Of a stretch of DNA of 64,000 bases, positions 49,093 to 60,900 are shown one piece after another. The stretch comes from Brachionus rotundiformis (taxonomy: Eukaryota; Rotifera; Eurotatoria; Ploima; Brachionidae). Position 1 is the stretch's first letter, and every line of letters starts with the position of its first letter. The notes under the pieces are model-generated. The model did no database searches and had not been told where the DNA came from. It saw nothing but the letters and a program-made list of their open reading frames with translations. Made by a program: the position numbers and the translations under genes. Where the stretch lies: positions 146,306 to 210,305 of the forward strand of contig JAESIW010000129.1 in NCBI GenBank assembly GCA_016802295.1, read 5' to 3'.

Positions 49093-49460
49093 TAACTATT
49101 AAATGACGACATTGTGAAATTTCATACAAAACTTGGAATACAAAAATAAAAAAATTTTATATCTTTGGCTCTAAATGTCCAAAACTTGTTCTGTAGATGA
49201 AACAAAATGAAACAAATTTTGTTTTACCTATTGCGGAAGTTTACAAAATCTGTGCAAACTAACTGTATTTTATTTTTTATACTTTTTAATGGGGTCCAAT
49301 TTTGCAGAATTCCACAGTAGACAAAACAACATTGTTTCACTTTGCTTCATCTACAGAACAATTTTTGGACATTTAGAGCCAAAGATATAAAATTTTTTCA
49401 TTTTTGTTTTAGAAAGTATGAAATTTCACAATCTGATAAATTACGAACTTCTAATAGTTA
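49093..49460. repeat. Foldback / MITE-like inverted-repeat element
   Basis: Two arms of roughly 140-150 bp in inverse orientation flank a core of about 50 bp. The outermost match is TAACTATTA (49093-49101) with TAATAGTTA (49452-49460). Strong identity runs from ATTGTGAAATTTCATAC (49111) paired with GTATGAAATTTCACAAT (ending 49432). A 30-bp stretch is perfectly complementary (49155-49184 with 49363-49392). Inner arms have a few mismatches. No coding capacity. It could be a non-autonomous DNA transposon or a source of hairpin RNA. Confidence 0.88.
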
Positions 49461-50049
49461 GGATGAACTCTGGGAGCTTCCTTTTAAAAATATTTTAAAT
49501 AAATAGGGAACTTATGAATATCGGCAAGGTATTTAATCTATAACTATTCTTCTTAATTAAAAAAAAAGGTTAAAAAAACTTTATATCTTTTTTTCTGTAT
49601 TAAAATTTTAAAAAATTTTCATTACTCACTTCTTGTGCTAAAGCGCCGTTGATAAAAAAAAAAAACAGATATTAAAATAAGAATTATTTTATAACAATTT
49701 TATTGAGAAAAAAAAAAATTTTTAACAAAAAATATAATTTTCAAAAAACTTGTATTCTTTCAAAAACTCATTTCCTATGAATAAATTTAAAAAAATTTAC
49801 AAATAAATGCATTCTTATTTCCACGAACCCAAACGAATATAGAAAAAGAAAATGTTAAGTCCAAATAAATATAAACATTTAAAAAAAAAGTTTGAAAAAA
49901 AAAATTATTGTAAACTTTCTTTAACTGAACTCCTCTCACCTAAAACCACATATTCAGTATTGATTAATTAAATAGGCATAATGTTTTTTTTAATATAGAA
50001 TATAAAACACGGTCGTAAAATGAACTTGAAAACAATACGAAGACAACAC
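49461..50049. other. 3' flank of PAX6
   Basis: AT-rich with long A tracts; presumably the PAX6 3'UTR lies here (minus strand). No gene seen. Confidence 0.4.
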
Positions 50050-53000
50050 TTAAGCCAAGATACTAGGATACATAAAATGACTCATGTTCATGTGATGGTG
50101 TTGTGAGTTGTTTGAATAGGAATTGTTCATGTTGCTATTTGGAATACTGGCAGTCTGTTGGCTTGTTTGTTGAATTTGCGTTTGATGCAAATTTTGAGAT
50201 TCTGGCGAAATGCTTGGTGCATACTGTTGGTACATATTTCTTTGATTGGCAACAGCAGCAGCAGCCAAATGACTTGAACTAGTCAAATAGCTAGTTGACA
50301 ATTGTTCGTAGACTCTGGGATCATTGCTCATAAAGGGGTATCCAGACTGAGTTTGTTGTATGGTGCATTGGCTCATGGGATTGGAAAAAGCGGCCATGTT
50401 GTACGAGTCAGTCATTGAATTGACAAATGGCTGCGAGTATACTGAATTGGGGAACAAATCAGGTGCTGAATTTAGATTGGAGCTTCTCATTAGTAGCTGA
50501 TCGCTTTGGGCGTTAGAAGCGGTCGAGCTTGTGTTGGAGACAGGTGTGGCTGAGCCCATGCATTGAACGTGAGAGCCAGAGTTGTTGGCCATGGGGTTGT
50601 TAGCTACGCTTCCGATCGAAGAGCCAGTGCTGTTGTTGTTTGATCGACGCTGGTTTCTCAGCTTTTCTTCGCGTCTCCATTTGGCCCGTCGGTTCGAGAA
50701 CCAGACCTGGATGCGCGCTTCTGGCAATGTTATCTTTTGAGCCAGTCTCTCTCGCGCATAAACATCCGGATAGTGTGTTCGCTCGAACTCCTTTTCCAAT
50801 GCATCTATTTGCTCCTGTGAAAACGAGGTCCTGTTACGCTGTAGCTTGCGTTTTAGCCTCAGCCTCGCCTGGGTTTCCTCGTCCATCTCGGCTCCATTTG
50901 CGAACCCAGCCGAGTCATCGTCTTCGTTCTCGCTGTTCAAGTTAGAGCTGTCCAAATCTTCTTTAAAATAAACTTTTATTAGTTATTATTTTTATTTTTA
51001 ATCTCTTCAAAAACCAGCCGCCCAAAACATTATACTATCTAATCTTTACTTATTATTATCTATATTTAAAATTTTTCATTTAAGTTTAAGCTTTTGTTTG
51101 TAAAATTTTTTTTAATATTATTTTAACTCGAGGACAAAGAAACTCTTTATTAATTAAATTATTTGAGGCAAAGGCGATTTGATTGAATCGGCTTAGACAA
51201 ATTGTTTGTAGTTTTAGAGTTCTTTTCAATACATTTTTTATTAATTAAATTAAATATTTTTTAATTAATTTTTTTTGGATAAGTCTACTGGAAAAAATTT
51301 AATAATTATTAAAAAAATAAAGATATTTTTTCCAAAAATTAATAATATTAATTATCTAATTTAAGTATTTTTATTTAAATTGGTCTTTAAAGAAAGCGAT
51401 TGAGAAATCTAAACAAAATAATAAAAAAAAGAGAGCACGTGATCGGCTCAAATTTGATTGAGTCATTTTTTTTGTCTGATAATAAGATGTCACGAAAGCT
51501 TATCTTGAAATATTAAAAACTAATTAGCAAGAAACAGGCATTGATAAAGATAAAAAAAAAGTTTAATTAAAAACATTGACAGAGTTGGTCAATGAAGTCA
51601 ATAACCGGTCAAACAAAATAAAACAAGACCAAGAGAAAAAAAGAAACATATTTGTTAACGCTTGAGAGCGCGTTATGAGAGGACGCGCACTGATTAATTT
51701 CAAATAATAGTCGCAATTTAACGGTAATTAAACTACTTAATTTGTTTCGAAATGAACGATTTTAAAAGTGGAATTTCAATTTCAAATAAATCGAACAAAT
51801 ATCAATGTCTATTCAGTGGGGGTTTTAGTGGACCGATGACTAGAAAAATATCACACTGTGCGATCCTATTTTCTCTTAGGCCATGTTCTTTCTCTCTCTC
51901 TCTCTCTCAATTTACATAACAAATGTTTATACACATTTTTATTAAAAAAGTCAAAAGAGCGGAATTAATTTCAGCAGTCCGTTGCTTGACAAGGTATAGC
52001 ACAAAAACATCTCTGGGGCTAAAAACTGTTCCTTAATTCAAACGCCTCAAGTCAAACCAAACTAAACAAACTACACATACTCTTTCTTAATCATATAATC
52101 TTAAGTAATTAAAATAATCTCTCAAATTAATCCAGTGATTTACTTAATTGTTTAATCTGTTGGCAAAATAAATGCAACTAATTATAGAGGAAAAAGGGGG
52201 GACGGGACAGGGCAGGGTTGAGTAAGAAAAAAGTACCTTTTTTGCATTCGGTTAGTTCACTGTTGTTCATTTGGTACTGGTCGTGGTAGTGAGAGGGCGA
52301 GGTTTGTCCGTTCATGGAGAACATAGCCATGGATGGAGGCACGTACCATGCAGATGGGTGCGCCGACCATGGTTGAGTGTTGTTGAGCATTCTGAGCTTG
52401 TCGTAAACGTTGTTGTCCTGGTGGGTGCCGGTTTGGCTGTTTGAAGGCGAGCTGTTTGACGAGGGCTCGAATGTTTTGGAGGCCAGGTTTCTGAGCACCC
52501 TGTTTATGCTTGAAACGGACGGTATGTTGTCCTGGTTGCACACGTTCTCGTTTAGTAGTCGGTCGCGAATCTCCCATGCAAATATAGACGGGCATTCTCT
52601 CTTGTAGCTGGCTATCTTGGCGACTACGTCCGAGGTGGCCACTCGGGGCTTGCTGCCGCCGATGGCCCGCGGCTTTATGCTGCCCGTCTCGTAGTACCGG
52701 CTCAGTATCTTGCTCACACATCCATTGGACACTTGCAGCATGCGGCTAATGTCACACGGCCGCGCTCCCTGATGAGCCAGCTCGACAATCTTTTGCCGAG
52801 TGCCGTCCGGCAATGGTCTGCCGTTCACAAACACTCCTCCAAGTTGATTCACGCCACTATGTCCTTAAAACAAACAGATTAGCGCTCAGTTGTTTTGCAT
52901 GGTAACAAAAAAAAGATTGGCAAGAACCTTTAATTTTAGTTAAGTCAATACCTTCAGTGTTGCGCAGTGTGCCAGGGTGCATGTGGCTCGAGGACGAGCT

Positions 53001-53084
53001 GTTTGACGATGTGGATGATGTTGACGAAGCGGATGAAGTCAACGAACTGCCAGGATTTGGCGTCGAATAAATTTGTGTTACCAT
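50050..53084 (-). CDS. PAX6: Paired-box / homeodomain transcription factor PAX6
   Basis: DNA-binding regulator of eye and nervous-system development. Three coding exons, 53084-52952, 52863-52237 and 50960-50050, give 556 aa with matching phases. Exon 1 is a low-complexity Ser/Thr-rich N-terminus (starts MVTQIYSTPNPG). Exon 2 holds the whole paired domain from about aa 46 (HSGVNQLGGVFVNGRPLPDG, CDISRMLQVSNGCVSKIL, IGGSKPRVAT, CPSIFAWEIRDRLL, SVSSINRVLRNLAS). No octapeptide is visible in the linker, as expected for Pax6. Exon 3 holds the homeodomain at about aa 293-352 (LQRNRTSFSQEQIDALEKEF, then ARIQVWFSNRRAKWRREEKL, with Ser at HD position 50). A Ser/Gln/Asn-rich C-terminal activation region follows. 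An acceptor-like TTTTTTCCAG ends 6 bases before the ATG, so 5' non-coding exons are likely. Confidence 0.96.
51890..51908. repeat. CT microsatellite, PAX6 intron 2
   Basis: Pure (TC)n tract in the 1.28-kb intron between the paired-domain and homeodomain exons. One of four such tracts in and upstream of PAX6. Confidence 0.9.
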
Positions 53085-53255
53085 TCTGTGCTGGAAAAAA
53101 TGAAAAAAAAATATATTTTTTTCTAGTTTTCTATCTATGCAGTTTTTTAAAGATAAAATTAGTAATTTATATTTTCTTTCACTTGAAAAAGTTTATTAAT
53201 TAATATGAAAAAAAAAATTAATTAGAAAAATTTTCTCAACTTAGATTGTGTTTTA

Positions 53256-53286
53256 CTCTCTCTCTCTCTCTCTCGCTCTCGTTCTC
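53256..53286. repeat. CT microsatellite just upstream of PAX6
   Basis: (CT)n with one CG interruption, about 170 bp before the PAX6 start codon on the minus strand, where it reads (GA)n. Confidence 0.9.
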
Positions 53287-54913
53287 TTCTCGACAAGTCT
53301 TTCAATTCGAATTTATAACAAATTCCTAAGTATACATTTATTATCTAATTTATAATGATAAGAAAACAAAATTTTCCAATTGGTTAACTACGAGCAGCAA
53401 ATAGACAAATTTAAAATTAATTAAAACAAAATTTAGCTCGAGAACTTGAGCCAATGATATTTTTACAACAATTTTCTACTTGATTGATTAAATCATTGTT
53501 AGAGAGAAAATAAAGAAAGAGAAAGAAAGATAGAGATAGATAGATCTCAAATATTTGTATCTATTCGCTTTGATCTGCACGACTCTAATTATTTATTGAA
53601 TACCTAAAGTTTATTCTTTTAAAAATAATAGTAAAAACATATCTTACATTGATTAAATCAATGTTTTTGTTGTTTTTGTTGTAGCATTGGCAATGGACCT
53701 CCTACCAACTAATGAGAGATAATTTGAGCGGTCTTTTCTCTTTTTTAATTTAGCATTGCGCAACTTATCGTTGCTAGAAAATCTTATTGATTAATTGTTT
53801 GTGACTAATAATTATGATCAAGCGACTTAGATAAGAGCCAGCATATGTTCATTCACATTCAGGATATTCGCTAATAGAACAAGAATTGACAATAACAAAA
53901 TATATAACTTTTTTTTATTTTCTTATTTTTTGCTTTTTCTCTTCTCTCTCTTTATTTTGATATTTTGTTTCGTTTCTGTTGGTGTATTTAGCTCAGCGTT
54001 TTTTTATATTCCTAGCTTGAATCCCATTGATTAAAAAAAACTAATTATAATTATAAATCTTAAGCCAATAAAAAATATAAAAATAAAATATAATAAAATT
54101 TCTATTGGATGCCAAAGTATTCGTCTAACATGCAGTTATGGGGAGTTTTGTTGACAAAAATTGGCCGAGATTTCCCCACAGAAGGCCTTTGTTTGTAGAA
54201 ATAATCGAGCAGGTAAGAGCAAAAGACGCGTAAATTCTATCAGTTGTTGTTTAAGTTTAGGTCCCCTAGGAACGGCTCTTTTTCTCAAAGACACAAAATA
54301 CTACGCTGGGAATAAACTCTAACTGTATCTATCGGCTCTTGCATTTTTAATTAAAACAACAACAGCCAAGTGTCTCTGCTCGACTCTTGTCTCTGCTCTG
54401 TTCAGGACACACAACAAAAACAACAAAAAAGTGATAACTGAAATCACTTCAACCGAGATAAAACATGACCTCATGAAAAAAGCCACTTAAATAACAATGA
54501 CTAAAATGATAATTAGTGGCATAATTGTTCTGAGAGTTGGGCGCCACTAGGCCCGGTCAGCTAGCCAGCCCTAATTATTATACTTTTAATTATAAGCTTT
54601 GGTAATCCGTGCGCTCTTTAGAGACTTAATTTTACGCATAGGCGAATACAAGCTCTGAGACGGATTTAAAGTTATACACACAGACATTAAAAGACTGGCA
54701 GCTAAGACCACTAAGACTAAGACTGCTTTTTTTCTTTCGTTGTCTTTTTGCTGCAATTCTAACTAGTTTCGTAATAGGTTTAAAGTCTTGCCAAAGCAGC
54801 CTCGAAATCCGATTAAATATGAAAATCTTGAGCTTATTGAAAACAAGCTTTCTTTTTGACAATCACAAACATTCTCATGATACAACAAAAACATATATTC
54901 TTTTTCTTTTCTT

Positions 54914-54938
54914 TCTCTCTCTCTCTCTCTCTCTCTCT
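54914..54938. repeat. CT microsatellite upstream of PAX6
   Basis: Pure (CT)n tract about 1.8 kb upstream of the PAX6 start. Confidence 0.9.
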
Positions 54939-55698
54939 TTTTGATCTCACTTATTATTTGTAAACTCATAGTGGCAATGTTTGTTTAGGTATCAGGTTTG
55001 GCTCCATGCTGGCCGATGCCTAAAAAGACTGATCTCACTTTATCTCAAATAGCTTGCTTGATATTAAATAAACTCTAATGAAACTAAATCTACCTTTATT
55101 AAATAACTTGAATTTGGCGAGTAGGTAGTTAGTTATTTGAAAATTAGAATTAAAGAACGAAGGAAAAGAAAAGAGAAAAGAAAAAATAAACAATATTTGT
55201 CTGCTAAAATTATGATTTTGGCAATAAATGTCACTTTGGATTGAGCAAAAATCAATATAGCTGAGTAATTGCAGTGCTTTTAGACACTTGGAATAAATTG
55301 TACAATTACTCAACAATTGAAGGAAATGAAGAAAATACATTTTAAATTTTAGTTTCTAAATTGAATTTCTTAAATAGCTCAAATCGATAAATTGGAGAGA
55401 AATTAATTTTGAAAAAAGCCGGAGAAAAGAGGCCTAATGCAGCAGTATCAGCTACTAATTGTAGTGTAGTTAACCTTGGGGCCGAGGCAACGCTTTTTTA
55501 TACAAAAACAGCCGATTTATGGTCGGCACAAATCACTCGCAGTCAACTTACCGTTATTGATTAGAACATGAAAAAAACAATAATGTACATGTAAAGGATA
55601 AACAGTTGCATGATACTGCAATTCAAATGATAGAATTTAATTAGTTCCTCTTTAGTGGATATATTATGGGGCATAGGAATCTATTGAACAAATAATAA

Positions 55699-55720
55699 AG
55701 AGAGAGAGAGAGAGAAAGAG
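55699..55720. repeat. AG microsatellite upstream of PAX6
   Basis: (AG)n tract about 150 bp beyond the predicted non-coding exon donor at 55552; opposite orientation to the other tracts. Confidence 0.9.
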
Positions 55721-57957
55721 TCGGCAGAGTTTGTGCTGAGTTTCAGTTATGCAAAATGACTTTGATATATGAGGCTTGAAAAATCCGATTTCGTATCGAA
55801 TACAGATAAATTGGGAATAATTACTTTGAATTGAGTTAATCAAGCAGATTAAATCTTCTGTAAGAATAACATACGAACACAAATAGAAATATATGGATTG
55901 ATAGTTAGTTGGTAAAGAAAGTTGCTTTTTGAAGAAGAAGGAGAAGAGATGTGCAGTTGTTTGATTGAATAGAGGATTTTACGCAAATTAGTCAAAAATA
56001 ATAATTGTTTGTTTGTATTAACATGATTACAAACTTTTTATTTATTTATAATGAGAGTCTTTGAGCCGAGCTAGTTCAGGTATATTCATTAGTCTAGTAT
56101 CGATTGGCAAGAGTGTATTTATGCTAAAAAATAAGAAAGAAAAAAGAAAACATTTAAATTTTTAATAATCTTCCAATTTATTCCAATGCAGTCAAAATTA
56201 ATGTTATATAAAGTAGCTCAAGTGGAAGTTATTGTTATTATTATTGTTATTGCTTGTAGTCGAACAAAGACCGACTAAGTACAATTTTGACTTTTTGGTC
56301 TAGTTTAATCCGAGAGTATAAGCCAAGCTGATTGTTGGCTCTAAAGCGAATGCCACATAATCCAGTGTTCATTGACCCTGTTAATTCTTCAGCTCCGAGA
56401 CAAACAAAGCAAGAACAAAAACAAGATTGAATTTATTGCCAAAGCTAGAGAATTTTGATTAGGGCTATTCTTGAACAGATAAAGAACCCAAAGTAAGCTA
56501 ATCTGATAAAGCCACTAATTAGCTCGATTAAATACTACTATGAATATTCATTTAAGCATGGCTAAATAAAATATTAATTAATTTTTTCTATGTCTTGTGA
56601 TTTTTGATCGATATAGATATTGATTTTTCATAGGATATTTTGCTAGGGATGTTGTTTTTTCTTCCACTCTACAGATAAAACTCCCCTAATAATTCAAATC
56701 GAATTAACTCGTGATCTAGTCATAATTATCAAGTTTACACGAATTGCATGCCCTCTAGCTCTATCATAATCGTTCCCAACTCATACTTTTTTTTGCAGTC
56801 TAATTAATAAAGTTAATTAATAAAGAAATTTTATTGGATGCATATAAACAAATTGAATTTGTAAAATTTTATTTATAGATAGAAATAAAATTATTTTTTT
56901 TGTTCTTGTTTAGAAAATTTTTTGAAATTTATTAATAAAAAACTTGTTATTAGTAAAACTTGAATCTGAATAACAAAAAAACTTCTTCAAAATTAAAATT
57001 CTATGGAATCTATAAGAGCCAAATTAAATTGAAAATATTAAATTAATTAAACTAAAACTAGAGAATTGAAATTTTAATTTGTTTTAATTGAAAAGTTGTA
57101 TAATCTTTTTTTTTTATAAAAGTTTAATTAGTTGTAAATTAAAATGGTGCTTTTGATGTCATGGTAAAATGTATACAAATAAATGGCTTTTTAAAAAATT
57201 GATTATGAAATTTTCAAATCGTCATTAAACGCTATGACATTCAGAGCCGTCGCCGACAGTTTCCTTATATTTAAAACTAACAGATTAATTAGTAAAAATG
57301 TCATCATATATGAAAAATTACATTGTTTATTTTTTTTATCTGTACTAAAGATCTTTCAGAATAAAAAAAAATATACACTAAAAATCGAAATAAATTGGAA
57401 TAAAAACTAAAAGAAAAATCAAAAAGATTTTAAAAAAATATAAACTAAATAAAATAAGTTTAAATTTATAAGTAAAATAAAAAAGATTTATCGAAACAAA
57501 AAAGTTACAGATTATATATGATTAAAGATTTGAGAATTCAGCTGAAAAAGAATAGATAGTTAGGCGATAAGTCTTTATTCGAGTATTTGACTTGTATACA
57601 AATTAAATCATTAATTTATTTAATAATATAATTAACTTATTATATTCTTCCAGTGTAAAGTAAACTACCATTCAATCAATTATAGTAATAACTAAAAAAT
57701 CGACAAATAATAAGGTGAATTTATATCTAAATTAATATTTTAAAAACGAAATTAATTTGCCAAATACCTACATTCGGATTCAAATCCAAAATTAAATTAC
57801 TAATCACTAAATTCCTTTGGGTATCGAAAATATTTTCTGTCAAAAGAATTTCTGCAATTAGGATCGTTGATAAATAGAAGTATAATTATAGCTAATTAAA
57901 GAATTTTTGTCTATTTTTCAAGAGATTGAACAAAAATATAGAAAATATCTTTTCTAA

Positions 57958-60900
57958 TTATTTATTATTGTCAACGATACCTAAAATCTTAAAAATAACT
58001 AAAATATTTTCCAACAAACAATGCTTAAATAAATAAGCCACATTCTGCGAGTCGAAAATATCCAAATTATTCTCACTTATCAAACTACCATCAATTTCCT
58101 TGATCGAGAAATTCATACGATCTGTACCATTGTTGAAATAATTTTCTATTCTATTCAATGTTGACGCATGTTGTTTTTTTAATACGGCCACAATCTTTTC
58201 CTCAATCAGTTTCAAATTATTTCTATTCACAATAATAAAGCTTCGATTTTGGTTTGTAGGATTTCTGTTAATGCCATCGTTGCCAGGATATTCAGTGCAT
58301 CTAAGCTTCCAGTAGATGGTTGCCAATGTTTGTTGCCGACTTTCCTTAGTTTCAAAGCTAAATTCCAAATTTAGTGCCGGAAAAGCAGCTATGAATTTAA
58401 CCATATAGCCATGAGATTCAGTGCATTCCATGCAGCAAAAATCAAGCCATTTGTTTAGATCAAAATGTTCCATGGTAGAGCTTTTTGATGCAATAAACAC
58501 TAAAATTGAATTGTTTACATTCAACAATTGATCTTGGACAAAGTCCATTTTTGTATTTTTTTTATCCAAGCTATCTTTAAATCTTATTGTAACATCTTCG
58601 ATTAGGCTCAAGTCTTGGGAAAAAGTGTAGGTCATGTCAAAATCAAAAATTTTAAGGAAAAACCACGATTTGGACAAGAAACCGTGAGCAAAGTAATTAA
58701 AAATGAGAGTTCTAATTTTTAAAATAAATACATATCGGCTTAAAAAGTCCAAGTCAAATTTTAATCTAGTCACAATTTGTTTTACATGGTCAAATAGATC
58801 CATGTTTAAGTTGGATCTAACTATTCGTACTTTTTCCAAGGCAACTAGAAATTTTTCCTCATAATTAGCCAGAGAAATGCTTATATTGTTTACATCGGCT
58901 AATTGGTAGACAAAATTGTCACAAGTCGAGTAAAGTATTAGACCTGGTGTGGTCCATTCAAAGTCAACAAAGTTTAAAAATTTTAATCTAGATTCAAAAA
59001 TCAGCGGGAATACAAAATTAAATGAAAAGCTCGAACTTGGTTCATTGAGCTTTATCTTCATGGTAACAACAGCGTCCAGATTTTTTTTGCTCACCTCCGA
59101 GTCAATCATTATAAGACTATTCTCATCAGAAGCCAGAGCTTGGATCAAATTGAATTTTAAGTCAAAGTTTAATTTCATTTTTTGGTCATGTCCCAGACTG
59201 GTATCTAGCATGTTCGAATAGAGAAGAAAAAAATCTGTTCCACTTAAGCTAATAAGATAATTATTTGATTTTGATAGAGAACTGCTATTTAGCAGCAATT
59301 TAATGGCTAGATTTCTAATTACTAACTCAATTTTGTAATTAATTTTGAGGCTTTGTAGCAAATTGAATTTTAGATTTTTGCATGCATAAATAAACTTGTG
59401 AATAATTTGAATTAAATCGGCTAGAATAGACAATCTAGCAAGGGGTTCAATTAATTTTAAGTCTGTCAATTCAATTTGTAGGCTCAAAAAGGAGAAAAAA
59501 TTCAAATCAATCTGAATATCAGGTAGTTTAAATTGATTTATAATCAAATTAGAGATTTGGATTTTTGATTTTGTCACGGATAGATTAATTTTGCTTATCA
59601 AATGTGTCACGTTAGTAAAAAGTTGTTCTATGGGAAAAAATGACCGCTTTTGCATCGCATCGATTTCAGAGTCTCGCACAATTACAAATCTAAGATGACC
59701 ATTCTGCACCACTGATATACTTGTCATTCTTAATTTGAACGCTTGGCTGGCCTCGATAAAATCTTGATCACCTGAAATCTCTAGCATTTTTACCCACATC
59801 TCATCTAGACAAACATGCTGGTCAAATGTTGTATTTTCCGTACTCGGTGTGAACGGCTGCAAACATACACTTGGTGGTTCTAAGTTCTTAATCGTTTTAT
59901 GCATACATTCCACTAGATTAGACACACAATCAACGCTTTTTTTACTTAATAAAAAATATGCTTTTGATGAATGGACTGTGTTCGAAATACTTAGATACGC
60001 CTCATTTGATATTTGATTATTATTTTTTTCAAAAATAAAATTTTTATAGCTATTCTCATAGTCATACTGGTCACTTAAAAAAAATGTTTGTATGTAAATT
60101 TCCTCTACACATAGCTTTTTTCCGCTTATGTTCTCCTCATTTAGCCTAAAACCGTGCAAAATTTGATTCAAATTAACTTGATAAATTAGAAAATTTGATT
60201 TTTTTCCTCTTAATGACTTGTCCTGATGTGACTTTTTCTTTTTGTCAAGTGCTTTGTTATTATTCTGGTTCGTGTTTAAGCTATCGGACAATGAGTTAAA
60301 ACTCAAACTTGACAAAGAACTAAAATTAGTTCGAAATTTTAAGTTTTTAATTTCTTTTAAATTGAGGCTTTTCTTAATCAAGCTTTTTTTGTAGCTTTTT
60401 TTTCTGCTCTTGAGCCAGTTGAACCGTAGCCGCTTGAAAACAAAGCTTGTTTTGCTAAAAAAATCGGTATCTAGATCCGAATGGGGAATGTTGATGCCGT
60501 CCTCTGGATAAAGTATTTGACCAAATTGGCTGTTTGATTTGAATATTATGTTGGAAAATTTTTTCACTTTGGGCAGATAGCGAATGTAGAGAGAGAACTC
60601 GTTGGAAAAGTACGGCGGAGTCATGTTGGTCGACTTGAAGTTTAGATCGGATAATTCATCCAGATCTTTGGCATCTACTGTCTCATTCATGAATGTGTTC
60701 AACTCTTGATCAAAGACATTTATTTCCAAAGGCTCAAATTTGTTTTTAATCAATTTTTCATTTGATTCAAGATTAGAAATTACTGTAAATTTTTTGCCTT
60801 TTTTTATCTTTAATGAGTGAAAATTATATTCGGAAAAATATTTCCGATAACTAAAAAAAATGTTCTCGTTTGGCTCAAGTATACTTTGTCCAAATCCAAC

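Larger units (their letters stand above)
53287..57957. promoter_or_regulatory. PAX6 upstream region (likely 5' non-coding exon, promoter, enhancers)
   Basis: About 4.7 kb without a supported coding gene, less AT-biased in places than other spacers here. On the minus strand AACG followed by GTAAGTTGA (exon end at 55552) is a strong splice donor and could end a non-coding PAX6 first exon, spliced to the acceptor at 53091. A polypurine stretch lies at 53500-53550. A GC-richer patch at 54535-54610 contains homeodomain-type TAATTA cores. A short inverted repeat (GCCGA...TCGGC) lies at about 55511-55527. The 3' flank of the BLTP-like gene's neighbour region (57000-57957) is plain AT-rich. Confidence 0.4.

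Noticed and set aside
50640..50945. 101-codon plus-strand frame across the PAX6 homeodomain exon
   Set aside because: It is the antisense shadow of a strongly conserved coding exon.
52257..52721. 154-codon second minus-strand frame within the paired-domain exon
   Set aside because: Overlaps the paired domain in another frame; the paired-domain frame is certain.
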